Shown piece by piece: positions 15,724 through 24,544 of a DNA stretch of 50,787 nt. The notes beneath the pieces were generated by a model. That model did not search any database. It was not told where the DNA came from and saw nothing but the letters and a program-made list of their open reading frames with translations. The stretch covers positions 1 to 50,787 of the forward strand of contig JBGAUK010000014.1 in the NCBI GenBank assembly GCA_044228695.1. The letters are read 5' to 3'. The position numbers and the translations under genes are program-made. The stretch comes from M0108 sp044228695. Its GTDB lineage: Bacteria; Pseudomonadota; Gammaproteobacteria; Chromatiales; Chromatiaceae. Numbering within the stretch: position 1 is the first letter of the stretch; the number at the start of each line of letters is the position of its first letter.

Positions 15724-17730
15724 CTAATCCATCGATAGAAATGCCCGAGCCAGGAACGCCGCCATCTGATCTCGGGGTACGGTGTCATTGGGGCAATAGG
15801 AGCCGTTGCCGCAGCCTAGGGTGACTTTCAGTTCCACCAGTTTCTTGATATACCCGCAAGACCAGGAGTTAGCGGCAACATCATTGAAGGGAGAAACGCC
15901 ACCGCAATAGTTTTCTGGCGGTTCGCCTACCTTCGCCCGCACGATGAAAACCGCCATTTGTTCGCGCGTCACCAGGTCAGAGGGGCAATAGTAACTGCCG
16001 CCACAGCCGCCAGTAATACTCAGTTCGACAAGACGTTTGATGTAACGGCAGAATAATGAGGTGGGCGCAACATCGCTAAAGGGGGAGGTGGTACCACAGT
16101 AATCGCTAGGCGGTTCACCGACTTTGGCCCTGATTAGAAAGGCCGCCATTTGATCGCGGGGAACCAGATCTTGCGGGCAGTAGTTACCGTTACCGCAGCC
16201 ACCCGTAATGCCAGCAGCCCGAATGGCATTGATATAACGATAGGCCCAGTGGGTAGGAGGCACGTCGGCAAAATCGTTGCTACCCGGGGAAAGCCATTTC
16301 TGCAACCCAGCGTAGTAAGCAGTATCGAAGCGGCCATAAAAGTCGGGACTGGCGGGATTGTCACAGGAGCTTTTACCACCGAACAGGGTGCCGATCAGCC
16401 TGGCGTCAGAGTTGAAAATTCCGGAACCACTGCTGCCGCCTTCTGTTACGCCATTAGTCCATAGCAATTTATAAAATAGCGCATTAGTTGCATCCGTGGT
16501 CGAGCAGGAAGTGCCATCGCGGTCCAGACAATACCCTTTAAGGTTCCCGTAGCTGACCTTTTGTAAATCGCCGGCGGGGTGATGCACACCGGTGATACCC
16601 ATGTCCATCGTCGGTAAGCCGGCGGTCCAGCCGGCAAAATAAGCACCTGCTGGCGGGTTTTCTAATAAGCGTACAAACAGGGTATCAGTCGATTCGGTGG
16701 CATAGAGCAGGGTAGCACCACCGGCAAGAGTTTGATATGGACCCGCGGCGCCACCGCACGATGCCGAGCGGTAGAACCAGTAGGTTTGCAGGGTAGATGC
16801 CTCTGAATGCGTGGAAAAGCAATGGTTGGCACTCAGAAAATAAGGCACCCATGAAGTGGCATCCTTATCGTTCATCAGGGTCCCGGTGCACAAATAACTG
16901 GAACCGGATTTCGTATAAACCATCCTAGCGGTAGCATTACTCAGCGCGTTCAAGCCCGGGTAACACGTGATGTCAAGGTTGCAAGCACCAGCGGCCTTAG
17001 ACTGGAAAAAATTGTCACTTAAGGGGGATTGAAAGAGGTGCGACACTCTGGGCGCGGCCATGTCCACGGCGCTGGGATCGGTACCCGCTGGCAGTTCGAC
17101 CTCTAAGAGCAGGTGTTCGCCATCTACGACGGGCGACCAATAAGTTGCGGCGTCTTCACCCGTCTCGCCAGCATTAAGATTTCTTTGCAGCGTGGCCTTG
17201 ATGTCAGCCCCCGAGACCGCAAAGACTTGCTGTTTATCTGGCGCGTAAAATCGCACCACGGCCTCATCGGGGATAGCTCCCACGCGTAGGCCAAGACGCA
17301 GGGCCTGGGCCTCGGGGGATGTCACCAGAAAGCCAAAGGCTTGTCCCCCCTTTGGGGTTGGGTGCCAGACCTGCCGGGAGGCAAAATCTTCCGCATTCTC
17401 CAGCGCGATCACCGAACGGCTAAAACCAAGTTGTAACGGACCAGGCTTGGCCACTGCCGGCATCCCTGCTTGCATCTCCGCGTTCTCCAGTGGCGCCAGG
17501 TGGATTTCCTCGGGTGCCCAATCACGGGCAGGGATACGGTGGGCAGGGGCCCTTTGCGCGGCTGAAAGCTCAGGCATCCGAGCTGAGTCAACGCTGGAGG
17601 GTTCCTGGGCATTGGCGCCAGTCACCGCGAAAGCCAGAAGCACGGCAATACCGATCACCGCGCCTGTGGGTCCACGCGGTACAGAGAAGAAATTAAGAAA
17701 CAACCTCTTGATAAAATTTGATTTATTCAT
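15724..17730 (-). CDS. Secreted lysyl-endopeptidase-like serine protease with three SLH repeats
   Basis: From ATG 17730 the protein has 668 residues. Residues 1-41 are a signal peptide ending GANA. A pro-region follows, then a trypsin-fold protease of the Achromobacter protease I type: His in ANHCF (H303), a candidate Asp in STDTLF (D349) and Ser in GGSSGSGIF (S434). Residues 487-668 are three SLH-like repeats, each with FADV or F(S/N)DV, a Y(I/R) helix, then GCG and YCP and a DQMAAF/EQMAVF helix. SLH repeats usually bind cell-wall polymers or fold as a surface anchor, so this enzyme is probably tethered at or released from the surface. Two upstream in-frame ATGs (17757, 17778) would extend past the signal peptide. 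It stands alone, convergent with the MFS gene. Confidence 0.85.
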   Translation of the reverse strand: MNKSNFIKRLFLNFFSVPRGPTGAVIGIAVLLAFAVTGANAQEPSSVDSARMPELSAAQRAPAHRIPARDWAPEEIHLAPLENAEMQAGMPAVAKPGPLQLGFSRSVIALENAEDFASRQVWHPTPKGGQAFGFLVTSPEAQALRLGLRVGAIPDEAVVRFYAPDKQQVFAVSGADIKATLQRNLNAGETGEDAATYWSPVVDGEHLLLEVELPAGTDPSAVDMAAPRVSHLFQSPLSDNFFQSKAAGACNLDITCYPGLNALSNATARMVYTKSGSSYLCTGTLMNDKDATSWVPYFLSANHCFSTHSEASTLQTYWFYRSASCGGAAGPYQTLAGGATLLYATESTDTLFVRLLENPPAGAYFAGWTAGLPTMDMGITGVHHPAGDLQKVSYGNLKGYCLDRDGTSCSTTDATNALFYKLLWTNGVTEGGSSGSGIFNSDARLIGTLFGGKSSCDNPASPDFYGRFDTAYYAGLQKWLSPGSNDFADVPPTHWAYRYINAIRAAGITGGCGNGNYCPQDLVPRDQMAAFLIRAKVGEPPSDYCGTTSPFSDVAPTSLFCRYIKRLVELSITGGCGGSYYCPSDLVTREQMAVFIVRAKVGEPPENYCGGVSPFNDVAANSWSCGYIKKLVELKVTLGCGNGSYCPNDTVPRDQMAAFLARAFLSMD

Positions 17731-17905
17731 TAATAAATGACCTGTTTGAAGGGGCATTGCTGAAGAGACATCGCTCATGGGATACGAGAAATTGATCCCT
17801 GGCGTAAGACAAGTTTACATCCTTATCATCATAGAGGTCTTGCGCCCAGTGGTCGCTAGGATCGGTCAAGGCATACCTCCTCGGAGAGTTTCAAACCCAA
17901 AGGAC

Positions 17906-17945
17906 AAAAACCCCGAGCCCATCCGGTGAGCATGGGGGCTCGGGG
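17906..17945 (-). terminator. Rho-independent terminator of norCB
   Basis: CCCCGAGCCC (17911-17920) pairs perfectly with GGGCTCGGGG (17936-17945). Reading leftward, the stem is followed by TTTTTG (complement of 17905-17910). It lies about 70 bp after the norB stop codon, in the right orientation to end the nor transcript. Confidence 0.85.
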
Positions 17946-18016
17946 TCCTAATGATCGGGAAAGAGGGTCATCCCTGACCTTATGATTTTCCAGTAATTCG
18001 CGGCGTTCTTATCGCT

Positions 18017-19438
18017 TTAGGCCGCGGCAGCCCCCTCGATCTGCAAGTCCTGGGTGGAGGTCGTGAGACCGGGTTCCCGGGCGGCGACGACGAAGCTCCA
18101 GATATAGAGGATCAAACCGACGAGGAAGACCAGGCCGGTCAGCTCACGCAGCCAGTAGAAGATGGCAATCTTGTCCTGGACGAGCATGAACTGGAGCGGG
18201 GCGTCGCTGAAGCGTTGCAGATAGACCTGCAGGATGCCGGCGGCGGTCAGGAACAGGGTGATGAAGACCATGGAGACCGTCATCAGCCAGAAGGACCACA
18301 TCTCCAGCACCTGGGAACGCTGGCTGTTGGCCTGACGACCACTCAGGATCGGCATGGCGTAGGAGATCATGCCCAACACGATCATCACATAGGCCCCGTA
18401 GAAGGCCATGTGGCCGTGGGCGGCGGTGATCTGGGTGCCATGGGTGTAGTAGTTCACCGGCGACAGGGTGTGCAGGAAGCCCCAGACGCCCGCCCCCAGG
18501 AAGGCCATGACCGCGGTGCCCAAGGCCCAGAGGACGGCGGCCTTGTTAGGGTGATTGCGGCGGCGCCGGTTGACCATGTTGAAGGCAAAGACCGTCATCA
18601 TGAAGAAGGGAATCGGCTCCATGGCGGAGAAGATAGACCCCCACCACTGCCAGTATTCCGGCGCCCCAATCCAGTAATAGTGATGTCCCGTACCGATTAT
18701 GCCGGTGATCAGGGTCATGGCGATGATGACATAGAGCCACTTCTCCACCACCTCGCGGTCCACGCCCGTGGTCTTGATGAGCACGAAGGCCAGGATGGAG
18801 CCCAGGATGAGTTCCCAGACCCCCTCGACCCACAAATGCACCACCCACCACCAGAAGAATTTATCCAGCACCAGATTGGTCGGGTTGTAGAAGGCGAAGA
18901 GGAAGAAGACCGCCAGCCCCGTGAGGCCGATCAGCAGCACCAGGTTGACCACGGTCTTGCGGCCCTTGAGGATGGTCAGGCCGATGTTGAAGAGGAAGGC
19001 GAGGGCGACGATGACGATGCCCACCTTGGTGATGGTGGGTTGTTCCAGGAACTCCCGGCCCATGGTCGGCAGGATGTCATTGCCCGTCAGCTTGGCCAGA
19101 CCGGCGTAGGGCACCAGGAGATACCCCGCGACCGTGAGGGCCGCGGCGATCAGGAAGACCCAGAACATGAGGACTGCCAGCCAGGGTGCCGCCAATTCCC
19201 GTTCCGCCTCCTCGGGCACCAGGTAATAGGCCGCGCCCATGAAGCCCATGAGCAGCCAAACGATCAGGGCGTTGGTATGGACCATGCGCGCCACGTTGAA
19301 GGGGATTTCGGGGAACAGGAAGTCCCCGACCACATACTGCAGGCCCATGATGAGCCCGAAGAGAATCTGGGCGACGAACAGTGCGATGGCAGCCATGAAA
19401 TACAGCTTGGCCACGCCTTGGGATTGATACTTCATCAT
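18017..19438 (-). CDS. norB: Nitric oxide reductase large subunit NorB
   Basis: A 473-residue, 12-helix heme-copper-oxidase-family protein that reduces NO to nitrous oxide at a heme b3/non-heme iron centre in the inner membrane. Visible ligands and marks include the low-spin heme His in ARMVHTNALIVW, the active-site segment VVHLWVEGVWELILG with its His and Glu, GTGHHYYWIG for the FeB histidines and AAHGHMAFYGAY near the C-terminus. The start at 19438 (MMKYQSQGVAK) follows AGGAG; the second Met at 19435 is an equal candidate. It lies 25 bp downstream of norC. It is of the cytochrome-c-dependent type, since NorC is present and the quinol-type N-terminal extension is absent. Confidence 0.97.
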   Translation of the reverse strand: MMKYQSQGVAKLYFMAAIALFVAQILFGLIMGLQYVVGDFLFPEIPFNVARMVHTNALIVWLLMGFMGAAYYLVPEEAERELAAPWLAVLMFWVFLIAAALTVAGYLLVPYAGLAKLTGNDILPTMGREFLEQPTITKVGIVIVALAFLFNIGLTILKGRKTVVNLVLLIGLTGLAVFFLFAFYNPTNLVLDKFFWWWVVHLWVEGVWELILGSILAFVLIKTTGVDREVVEKWLYVIIAMTLITGIIGTGHHYYWIGAPEYWQWWGSIFSAMEPIPFFMMTVFAFNMVNRRRRNHPNKAAVLWALGTAVMAFLGAGVWGFLHTLSPVNYYTHGTQITAAHGHMAFYGAYVMIVLGMISYAMPILSGRQANSQRSQVLEMWSFWLMTVSMVFITLFLTAAGILQVYLQRFSDAPLQFMLVQDKIAIFYWLRELTGLVFLVGLILYIWSFVVAAREPGLTTSTQDLQIEGAAAA

Positions 19439-19463
19439 TCGCTCTCCTAGGTTGGGAATCCAA

Positions 19464-19916
19464 TTAGCCCTGCTTGTTGGGTGGCCAGCCGGCAGTGTCG
19501 ATCTGCGAGGCATACTTCAGGAACTGGGCGATGGCCTCCAGCTCGTCGGGGGCAAAATTGAACTGCGGCATACTGCGGCGGCCAGGAATGCCGTCGGCGG
19601 GGCGGCTCTGGATGAAAGCCTTGATCGCATCGGTATTGTTACCGAAGCGCACATAGACATTGCCCAATTCCGGGGCGAAATAGGCGCCTTCCCCCAGCAG
19701 GGAGTGACAACCGATGCAGTTATTGTTCTCCCACAGCGCCTTGCCATGGGCGATCTGGCGCCCGATTTCCGTGCTGGGATCGAGCAACTCGCGCCGGTCC
19801 CGATCCGGTAGCGCCATGGTGGTATCGAAGGATAACGCCAGGAAAAGCAGGAAGAAAAACACGGAGCCACCATAGAAGATGTTCCGCGCCATCGTTTTGG
19901 TAAAGGTTTGTGCCAT
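19464..19916 (-). CDS. norC: Nitric oxide reductase cytochrome c subunit NorC
   Basis: A 150-residue protein with one N-terminal membrane anchor (about 12-32) and a periplasmic cytochrome c domain. Heme attaches at CIGCH (C67, C70, H71), and Met116 in RRSMPQF is the likely sixth ligand. It delivers electrons from periplasmic cytochrome c to NorB. The gene is first of a norC-norB operon and is preceded by a DNR/FNR-type palindrome about 70 bp upstream of the ATG. Confidence 0.97.
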   Translation of the reverse strand: MAQTFTKTMARNIFYGGSVFFFLLFLALSFDTTMALPDRDRRELLDPSTEIGRQIAHGKALWENNNCIGCHSLLGEGAYFAPELGNVYVRFGNNTDAIKAFIQSRPADGIPGRRSMPQFNFAPDELEAIAQFLKYASQIDTAGWPPNKQG

Positions 19917-19982
19917 GTTGAGTGGTCCTCTGGAAGCAGTTGCGGCCGGGGACCATTTGAGGGTAAGCCTCCCGCTACAACC

Positions 19983-19996
19983 TTGACCAAGGTCAA
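19983..19996 (-). promoter_or_regulatory. DNR/NNR/FNR-type box upstream of norC
   Basis: TTGACCAAGGTCAA is a perfect palindrome of the form TTGAC-N4-GTCAA, the site expected for NO-responsive Crp/FNR regulators (DNR, NnrR). Its centre is 73 bp before the norC ATG, compatible with a -41.5 activator position and a transcript starting about 30 bp before the gene. Confidence 0.75.
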
Positions 19997-20029
19997 GCCT
20001 GGCTGGTGCCCAGGCTCCTGGGGTCCACT

Positions 20030-20203
20030 TCAGTCCGGCAGTGCCGCAGGCACCTGACGGATTGTGCCCTTGGCCCCGCCATGCCTGGCCATGTCGGTGC
20101 AGGCGGCCGGGATCTCAGGCTCGAGTAACGGCATTAGGGTTTGCGCCACCGTGCGCGCAAGTACCAAGCAGCTGCGAGCGGCTTTCGATTTGCCCCAGTT
20201 CAT
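20030..20203 (-). CDS. Small unknown ORF coupled to AbiEii toxin gene
   Basis: A 57-codon frame starts MNWGKSKAARSC; its ATG overlaps the toxin stop by one base (TGATG), an arrangement typical of translational coupling. The sequence is not recognised and has no signal peptide or motif. It may be a genuine third gene of the operon or a chance frame. Confidence 0.3.
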   Translation of the reverse strand: MNWGKSKAARSCLVLARTVAQTLMPLLEPEIPAACTDMARHGGAKGTIRQVPAALPD

Positions 20204-21099
20204 CACATCGGAAACGATCCGGGCCGCGCCGATGCGTCCAAGGCACGCTCGACCCGCACGCAGAGGTCCGTAATCAGCGCGATCAGCCAGTCCCAAAACG
20301 CATCTTGCCCGACGGTCTCGGTGACTACGCCCGGGGGCAGGAAGCGAGCGATCTCCTGGATGAAACCCTTGTGGATCTCGGCGTCCTCGCGCAACTGTTG
20401 TCTGCGCTCGGCAAGTCGTGCGAGGAGTTCGGGCTGGGTCCGACGGTGATCCGTAACCTTGACCGGGAGGAGTTCCAGCGGAGGTTCGATGCCCTGCCGG
20501 ACAAGCCAGCCGATATCCCAAAGATCTCGGTACTTGATCCGATTCGGTCGAAATGCCAAGGCGATCAGCTTATCAACCAGGATCTCGGCACGGCTTTCGG
20601 CCTGAAGGATGAGTCCGCTCGTGCCCAGGTCCACCCCATATGGATTACGCAGCAGCATGGGGCGAGGATCGTGGCTGGGAATGGCACAGATGTCGATATT
20701 GATTCGCTGGGCGGGCAGGTCGCGATGCTCGGGGCGCGTGATGACGCGCATCTTCCAGGTATCGACATTTCCCGAATCCCGGACAGGCTCGCCGACGGTC
20801 ACGGTCAATCCGTATTTCGCCTGCAGCCGCTCAACGAGAACCTCCCCGAGACCAGCGAGCATCGTGCGATCGAACTGGAACCCGCCCGTGAAATCGAGAT
20901 CCTCGCTCAGACGATTGGACCCATAGCAGGCCCGCAAACAGGTCCCACCAATGAAGGTCAAGGTCTGAAGCAGCCCAGCCTCGGCCATTTCACGGAGGAT
21001 GTCGTGATGCAGCAGTTCTTTCTCGACGACCATGCGCAGCGGCGCCAGCCCGCTTTGTGCACGCAGGGCCTCGTTTACTAAGCGATCAAAGAGTGTCAC
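20203..21099 (-). CDS. AbiEii/AbiGii-type nucleotidyltransferase toxin
   Basis: A 298-residue protein of the type IV toxin-antitoxin family. The nucleotidyltransferase signature is visible as FIGGTCLRACYGSNRLSEDL followed by DF, giving GGT at 51-53 and the metal-binding Asp67 and Asp69. Such toxins transfer nucleotides, for example to tRNA ends, and abort phage infection. The start is a GTG at 21099, overlapping the antitoxin gene by 14 bp; no ATG is available at the domain start. Downstream of the antitoxin in one operon. Confidence 0.88.
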   Translation of the reverse strand: MTLFDRLVNEALRAQSGLAPLRMVVEKELLHHDILREMAEAGLLQTLTFIGGTCLRACYGSNRLSEDLDFTGGFQFDRTMLAGLGEVLVERLQAKYGLTVTVGEPVRDSGNVDTWKMRVITRPEHRDLPAQRINIDICAIPSHDPRPMLLRNPYGVDLGTSGLILQAESRAEILVDKLIALAFRPNRIKYRDLWDIGWLVRQGIEPPLELLPVKVTDHRRTQPELLARLAERRQQLREDAEIHKGFIQEIARFLPPGVVTETVGQDAFWDWLIALITDLCVRVERALDASARPGSFPM

Positions 21100-21634
21100 C
21101 GACGGCCTCCCAGTCCACCAGATCAAGAGTGCGGCGCGCCGCCGCCATATCGCGCAGGGCCAGCCCCATGCTGGCACGCCAGAGATGACAACGCGCATCG
21201 TAGACTAGCTGATCGGCCAGCTCGTTCGGCCGCTTTTTGGTATGCACGAATTCGATCGAGCCAAACTGGCCACATGCGATCGTAGCGGTGCGCCCAGACG
21301 ACATGAACGTTACGTGATTCATCGGAATTTGCGAGATCACGCCCGCTTCGCTGAGCGCGGATTCCAAGCTGATGTAGTTAAAGGTGCCGGCGCGCAGACG
21401 TGCGGCAGCGTGGTAGAGGATCAGGCCATCGCCACCGTCGGCCGCCGGGTAGCGATACAGGCCACGACACACCCGCGTGAGTAGCCCTTCCCTCTCCGCA
21501 CGCATGACCACGGCCCGAAAAGCCCCGGACGCATGCTCCGGGAGCGTCGCCCTCAGATCGGCCAGTGAGAACAAGGCCTGACCCGGGCCGACCAGACTTC
21601 CGAGTACGCGAGAGAGTATCTTGATCGGCTGCAT
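21086..21634 (-). CDS. AbiEi-type antitoxin and transcriptional repressor
   Basis: A 182-residue protein with an N-terminal winged helix-turn-helix (FSLADLRATLPEHASGAFRA, then a wing VCRGLYRYP) and a C-terminal antitoxin domain, as in AbiEi proteins. These neutralise the toxin by a type IV mechanism and repress their own promoter by binding inverted repeats. A perfect 9-bp inverted repeat lies 18 bp upstream of its ATG. Confidence 0.85.
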   Translation of the reverse strand: MQPIKILSRVLGSLVGPGQALFSLADLRATLPEHASGAFRAVVMRAEREGLLTRVCRGLYRYPAADGGDGLILYHAAARLRAGTFNYISLESALSEAGVISQIPMNHVTFMSSGRTATIACGQFGSIEFVHTKKRPNELADQLVYDARCHLWRASMGLALRDMAAARRTLDLVDWEAVGDTL

Positions 21635-21651
21635 AGGCTTTCCGGTCTACA

Positions 21652-21676
21652 CTTTGTTATGCAAACTATAACAAAG
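21652..21676 (-). promoter_or_regulatory. Palindromic operator of the AbiE operon
   Basis: CTTTGTTAT (21652-21660) and ATAACAAAG (21668-21676) are exact complements, 7 nt apart, in an AT-rich patch 18 bp before the antitoxin ATG. This is the expected place for AbiEi to bind and shut its own promoter. Confidence 0.7.
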
Positions 21677-21967
21677 CGCGGACCTTTTGGTGTTTTTCGA
21701 GGCCTGATCGCGGCGGCCGACCAGCATCAAGCGTCGTGCGCCAGACCGAGGAAATGAACGGCGCGGCGGAATTCGCCCAGCGGCGCGGCTTGCATCGCTT
21801 CGTAGCGCAGCAAACAGAGATCCCCCCTGTGTCAGGAACCCGTCAACATCTTATCAGGATTGCGCGAGCCCCCCCTTCTTCAGGGCGGAGTCGCAGGGCG
21901 CGGGGAACGAAGTTTGCCTGCTTTTCAGCTACACTCACCGTCCCCAAGGTCTTGTGCATTAAACGCC

Positions 21968-22048
21968 ATGTCTACACTGACCTCCGACACCCGAATCCGC
22001 CAGCAACCCGACCTGATCGCCGCCGTGCCCACCCTCGCCGCCCGATGA
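21968..22048 (+). pseudogene. Remnant of a PqqD-like (lasso B1) leader-binding gene
   Basis: A 26-codon frame encodes MSTLTSDTRIRQQPDLIAAV followed by PTLAAR. The stretch DTRIRQQPDLIAA resembles the very start of PqqD-domain proteins, which bind RiPP leader peptides, but the rest of the domain is gone. Its TGA overlaps the ATG of the B2 peptidase gene (ATGA at 22045-22048). An intact PqqD-type gene exists at the other end of the cluster (29700). It could now serve only as a translational entry for the B2 gene. The assignment is by eye from a short stretch. Confidence 0.45.
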
Positions 22049-22605
22049 CCGGCCTTGCCCGACTGCGCCGCCAGGCCAGCACCTTTCTGCGCCAACCCCG
22101 CTTCATCCAGGCCTGGTTCCTGCCGGTCTGGGTGATCCTGGGGATCGGCAAGGCCATCATCTTCACCATCTCCTTCCGGCGCCTGGCCCCGCGCCTGGGG
22201 CATCGGTCCGGCATCGCCCCCTGGGTGCCCCTGCTCGACCCCGCCCAAGAGGCCCGTGCCCGCCTCATCGGTCGGGTGGTGCGCCTGACGGCCAACCACA
22301 CCCCCTGGGATTCGAACTGCTTCCCCCAGGCCATCGCCGCGCGGGTCCTGCTGGGAATCTACCGCCTGCCCTATAGCCTCTTTTTCGGCCTGATGCGCGA
22401 CCCCGCCGACCCCGCCGGCATGAAGGCCCATGCCTGGGTCGCCGCCGGGCGAGTGCCCGTCACCGGCGGCGTCAGCTTCGGCCAATTTACCGTGGTCGGC
22501 TGCTTTGTCGCGCCCTGTCTAGCTGGAATCGACCAGGTGTCGGGCTTGCCACGACCGCCAGCCCCATCCCCACCACCGCGTCGCGAGAGGACACCCCAGG
22601 TATGA
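22045..22605 (+). CDS. Lasso peptide B2 leader peptidase (transglutaminase-like)
   Basis: A 186-residue protein of the lasso-peptide B2/transglutaminase-like family that removes the leader from the precursor before ring closure. The catalytic Cys is in WDSNCFPQA (C92) and the His in KAHAWVAAG (H129), the usual spacing. Two hydrophobic stretches near the N-terminus (about 22-45) are common in this family. The start at 22045 overlaps the PqqD remnant stop, and its own stop overlaps the cyclase ATG (ATGA at 22602), so the genes are coupled. The C-terminal 25 residues are Pro/Arg-rich. It is the only B2 gene in the cluster and must serve both precursors. Confidence 0.85.
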   Translation: MTGLARLRRQASTFLRQPRFIQAWFLPVWVILGIGKAIIFTISFRRLAPRLGHRSGIAPWVPLLDPAQEARARLIGRVVRLTANHTPWDSNCFPQAIAARVLLGIYRLPYSLFFGLMRDPADPAGMKAHAWVAAGRVPVTGGVSFGQFTVVGCFVAPCLAGIDQVSGLPRPPAPSPPPRRERTPQV

Positions 22606-24470
22606 GCGGCATCTTCGGCTATTGGCATGGGGGCGGCGACCCGGCGCTGGCCGGGCAGGTGGCGGCCATGGACCAGGCCATGGCTCATTGGGGACCGGAC
22701 GGCAGCGGCGCCTGGCACGATGACCATTGCGCCCTGGGTCAGCGGCTCCTGTATAACACCCCGGAGGCGGTGCATGAGCGCCTGCCCCGTTGGGTGCCGG
22801 AGGCCCGGCTGGCGATCACCGCCGAGGCGCGTATCGACAACCGCGACGAACTCTGCGACTACTTCGCCATTCCCCGCGCCGAGCGCCCCACCACGCCCGA
22901 CAGCGATCTGATCCTGCGCGCCTATCTAAGGTGGGGCGAGGCCAGCCCGGAGCATCTGCTGGGCGACTGGTCCTTCGCCATCTGGCATCCCGTCAAACGC
23001 AAGCTGTTTCTGGCGCGGGATCATCACGGCAATACCAGCCTCTGCTACTGGCGGCAGGGCGAGCGGTTCGCCTTTGCCTCCGCGCCGCAGGCTCTGTATG
23101 CCCTCGGCGCACCCCGGCGGCTGAACGAACTCTACCTGGCCCAGTTGCTCATCTCCTGGGCGGCCTACCACGGCCCCCAGACGATTGATTTGGACATCCA
23201 GCGCCTGCCCCCGGCCCATGCCCTGACCGTCACGCCGCAGGGCATCCGCACCTGGCGCTACTGGCGGCTGGAGGACACCCCGGAGCTGCGCCTGCCGCGC
23301 CGGGACGACTATGTACAGGGATTTATAGAGGTGTATGACGCAGCGGTGCGTTGCCGGCTGCGCAGTTACCGACCGGTGGGCGTGACCCTCAGCGGCGGGC
23401 TGGATTCCGGTTCGGTGACGGCGCTGGCGGCACGGGAGTTGGCGCGGCAAGGCCAGCGGCTGACCGCTTTCACCGCCGTACCGCTTTATGACACCAGCCG
23501 GACGGTCGGCCCTAAGGGTTTTGGGGATGAGACCGAGTTTGCGGCGGCCACGGCGGCGTTTTGCGGTACGGTCGATCATGTCCTTCTCAACAGCGCCCAG
23601 GTCACGCCCATGGCCGGCATCCATCGTATGCTGGCGATCATGCCGGAGCCGGCCCACGCCGCCGGTAACTTCTTCTGGATCACCGATCTGCTGGAGCAAG
23701 CCCGGGCGGCGGGGTTGGGGACGCTGCTCACCGGGCAGGGCGGCAACGCGACCGTGAGTTGGCACGGCGCGCCGGAACTGCGTTCGCGCCTGGCACCTTT
23801 CCGGTATGGCGGCTGGAAGGCGGGCCTTCGCCACAACCTGCCGCTGAGTCTCCTGCGTCCCCTCATGCGCCTGCGCGCACACGGTGAGGACTGGTCCGAT
23901 ACCGCCATCCATCCGGATTTTGCCCGGCGCATGACGTTATCCGCGCGGTGCATCGCCGCCATGGGGCAGGATGTCACCCTGCAGGAAAGCTGGGGCAGTC
24001 CCCGTGATAAACGCTACGCCATTATGCGACCGGGGGCCGGGCTGGTGGGCGATCTCGGGGCGCGGCAAGGCGCGGCAGCCGGGCTGGAGGTGCGCGACCC
24101 AACACTGGACCAGCGGGTCATGGCCTATACCCTCGCCGTGCCCGATGCGGTTTTTGATGCCGAAGACGGCATGGACCGCTGGCTGATGCGCCAGGCCATG
24201 ACCGGCTTGTTGCCGGAGACAGTGCGGCTCAATGAGCGCTGGGGTCGGCAGTCCGCTGATGTGGCCGGGCGGCTGCTGGCTAGCGCGGCAGAGGTGGAGG
24301 CGGCGTTGGCGGCGGTGGCGTCATCGCCAGCGAACGGCTATCTGGATGTGGCCAAGATGCGCCGGGCTTGGGCCGACGTGCAGCAGGAGGTCACTATTTT
24401 TAATACTCACCGCGTCGCAACGATCCTGCTACGCGGGCTGATGGCCGGGCTATTTCTCAACCTCTCGTAA
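22602..24470 (+). CDS. Lasso peptide isopeptide-bond-forming cyclase, copy 1 (asparagine synthetase family)
   Basis: A 622-residue homologue of asparagine synthetase B. The N-terminal glutaminase-like domain begins MSGIFG, with Ser replacing the catalytic Cys2, so it cannot hydrolyse glutamine; this is normal for lasso C enzymes. The ATP-pyrophosphatase loop SGGLDSG is at 264-270. The enzyme adenylates an Asp/Glu side chain of the precursor core and joins it to the core N-terminus. It is the same length as the second cyclase at 25685 and nearly identical over the first 420 residues. The first precursor gene follows 74 bp downstream. Confidence 0.9.
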   Translation: MSGIFGYWHGGGDPALAGQVAAMDQAMAHWGPDGSGAWHDDHCALGQRLLYNTPEAVHERLPRWVPEARLAITAEARIDNRDELCDYFAIPRAERPTTPDSDLILRAYLRWGEASPEHLLGDWSFAIWHPVKRKLFLARDHHGNTSLCYWRQGERFAFASAPQALYALGAPRRLNELYLAQLLISWAAYHGPQTIDLDIQRLPPAHALTVTPQGIRTWRYWRLEDTPELRLPRRDDYVQGFIEVYDAAVRCRLRSYRPVGVTLSGGLDSGSVTALAARELARQGQRLTAFTAVPLYDTSRTVGPKGFGDETEFAAATAAFCGTVDHVLLNSAQVTPMAGIHRMLAIMPEPAHAAGNFFWITDLLEQARAAGLGTLLTGQGGNATVSWHGAPELRSRLAPFRYGGWKAGLRHNLPLSLLRPLMRLRAHGEDWSDTAIHPDFARRMTLSARCIAAMGQDVTLQESWGSPRDKRYAIMRPGAGLVGDLGARQGAAAGLEVRDPTLDQRVMAYTLAVPDAVFDAEDGMDRWLMRQAMTGLLPETVRLNERWGRQSADVAGRLLASAAEVEAALAAVASSPANGYLDVAKMRRAWADVQQEVTIFNTHRVATILLRGLMAGLFLNLS

Positions 24471-24544
24471 CCCATGGCATCTGTTGCCGACTAATTTTGC
24501 CAGCCTTCACCTGCCTTTCATTCACCCAGATCGGAGACAACGCG

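Noticed and set aside
18215..19450. 411-codon plus-strand frame opposite norB
   Set aside because: Antisense to the unmistakable NorB; His/Asp/Gly-rich shadow.
22602..24470. Asparagine synthetase for amino-acid synthesis
   Set aside because: The catalytic Cys2 of the glutaminase domain is replaced by Ser and the gene sits between a B2 peptidase and a precursor peptide, so a lasso cyclase is the better call.
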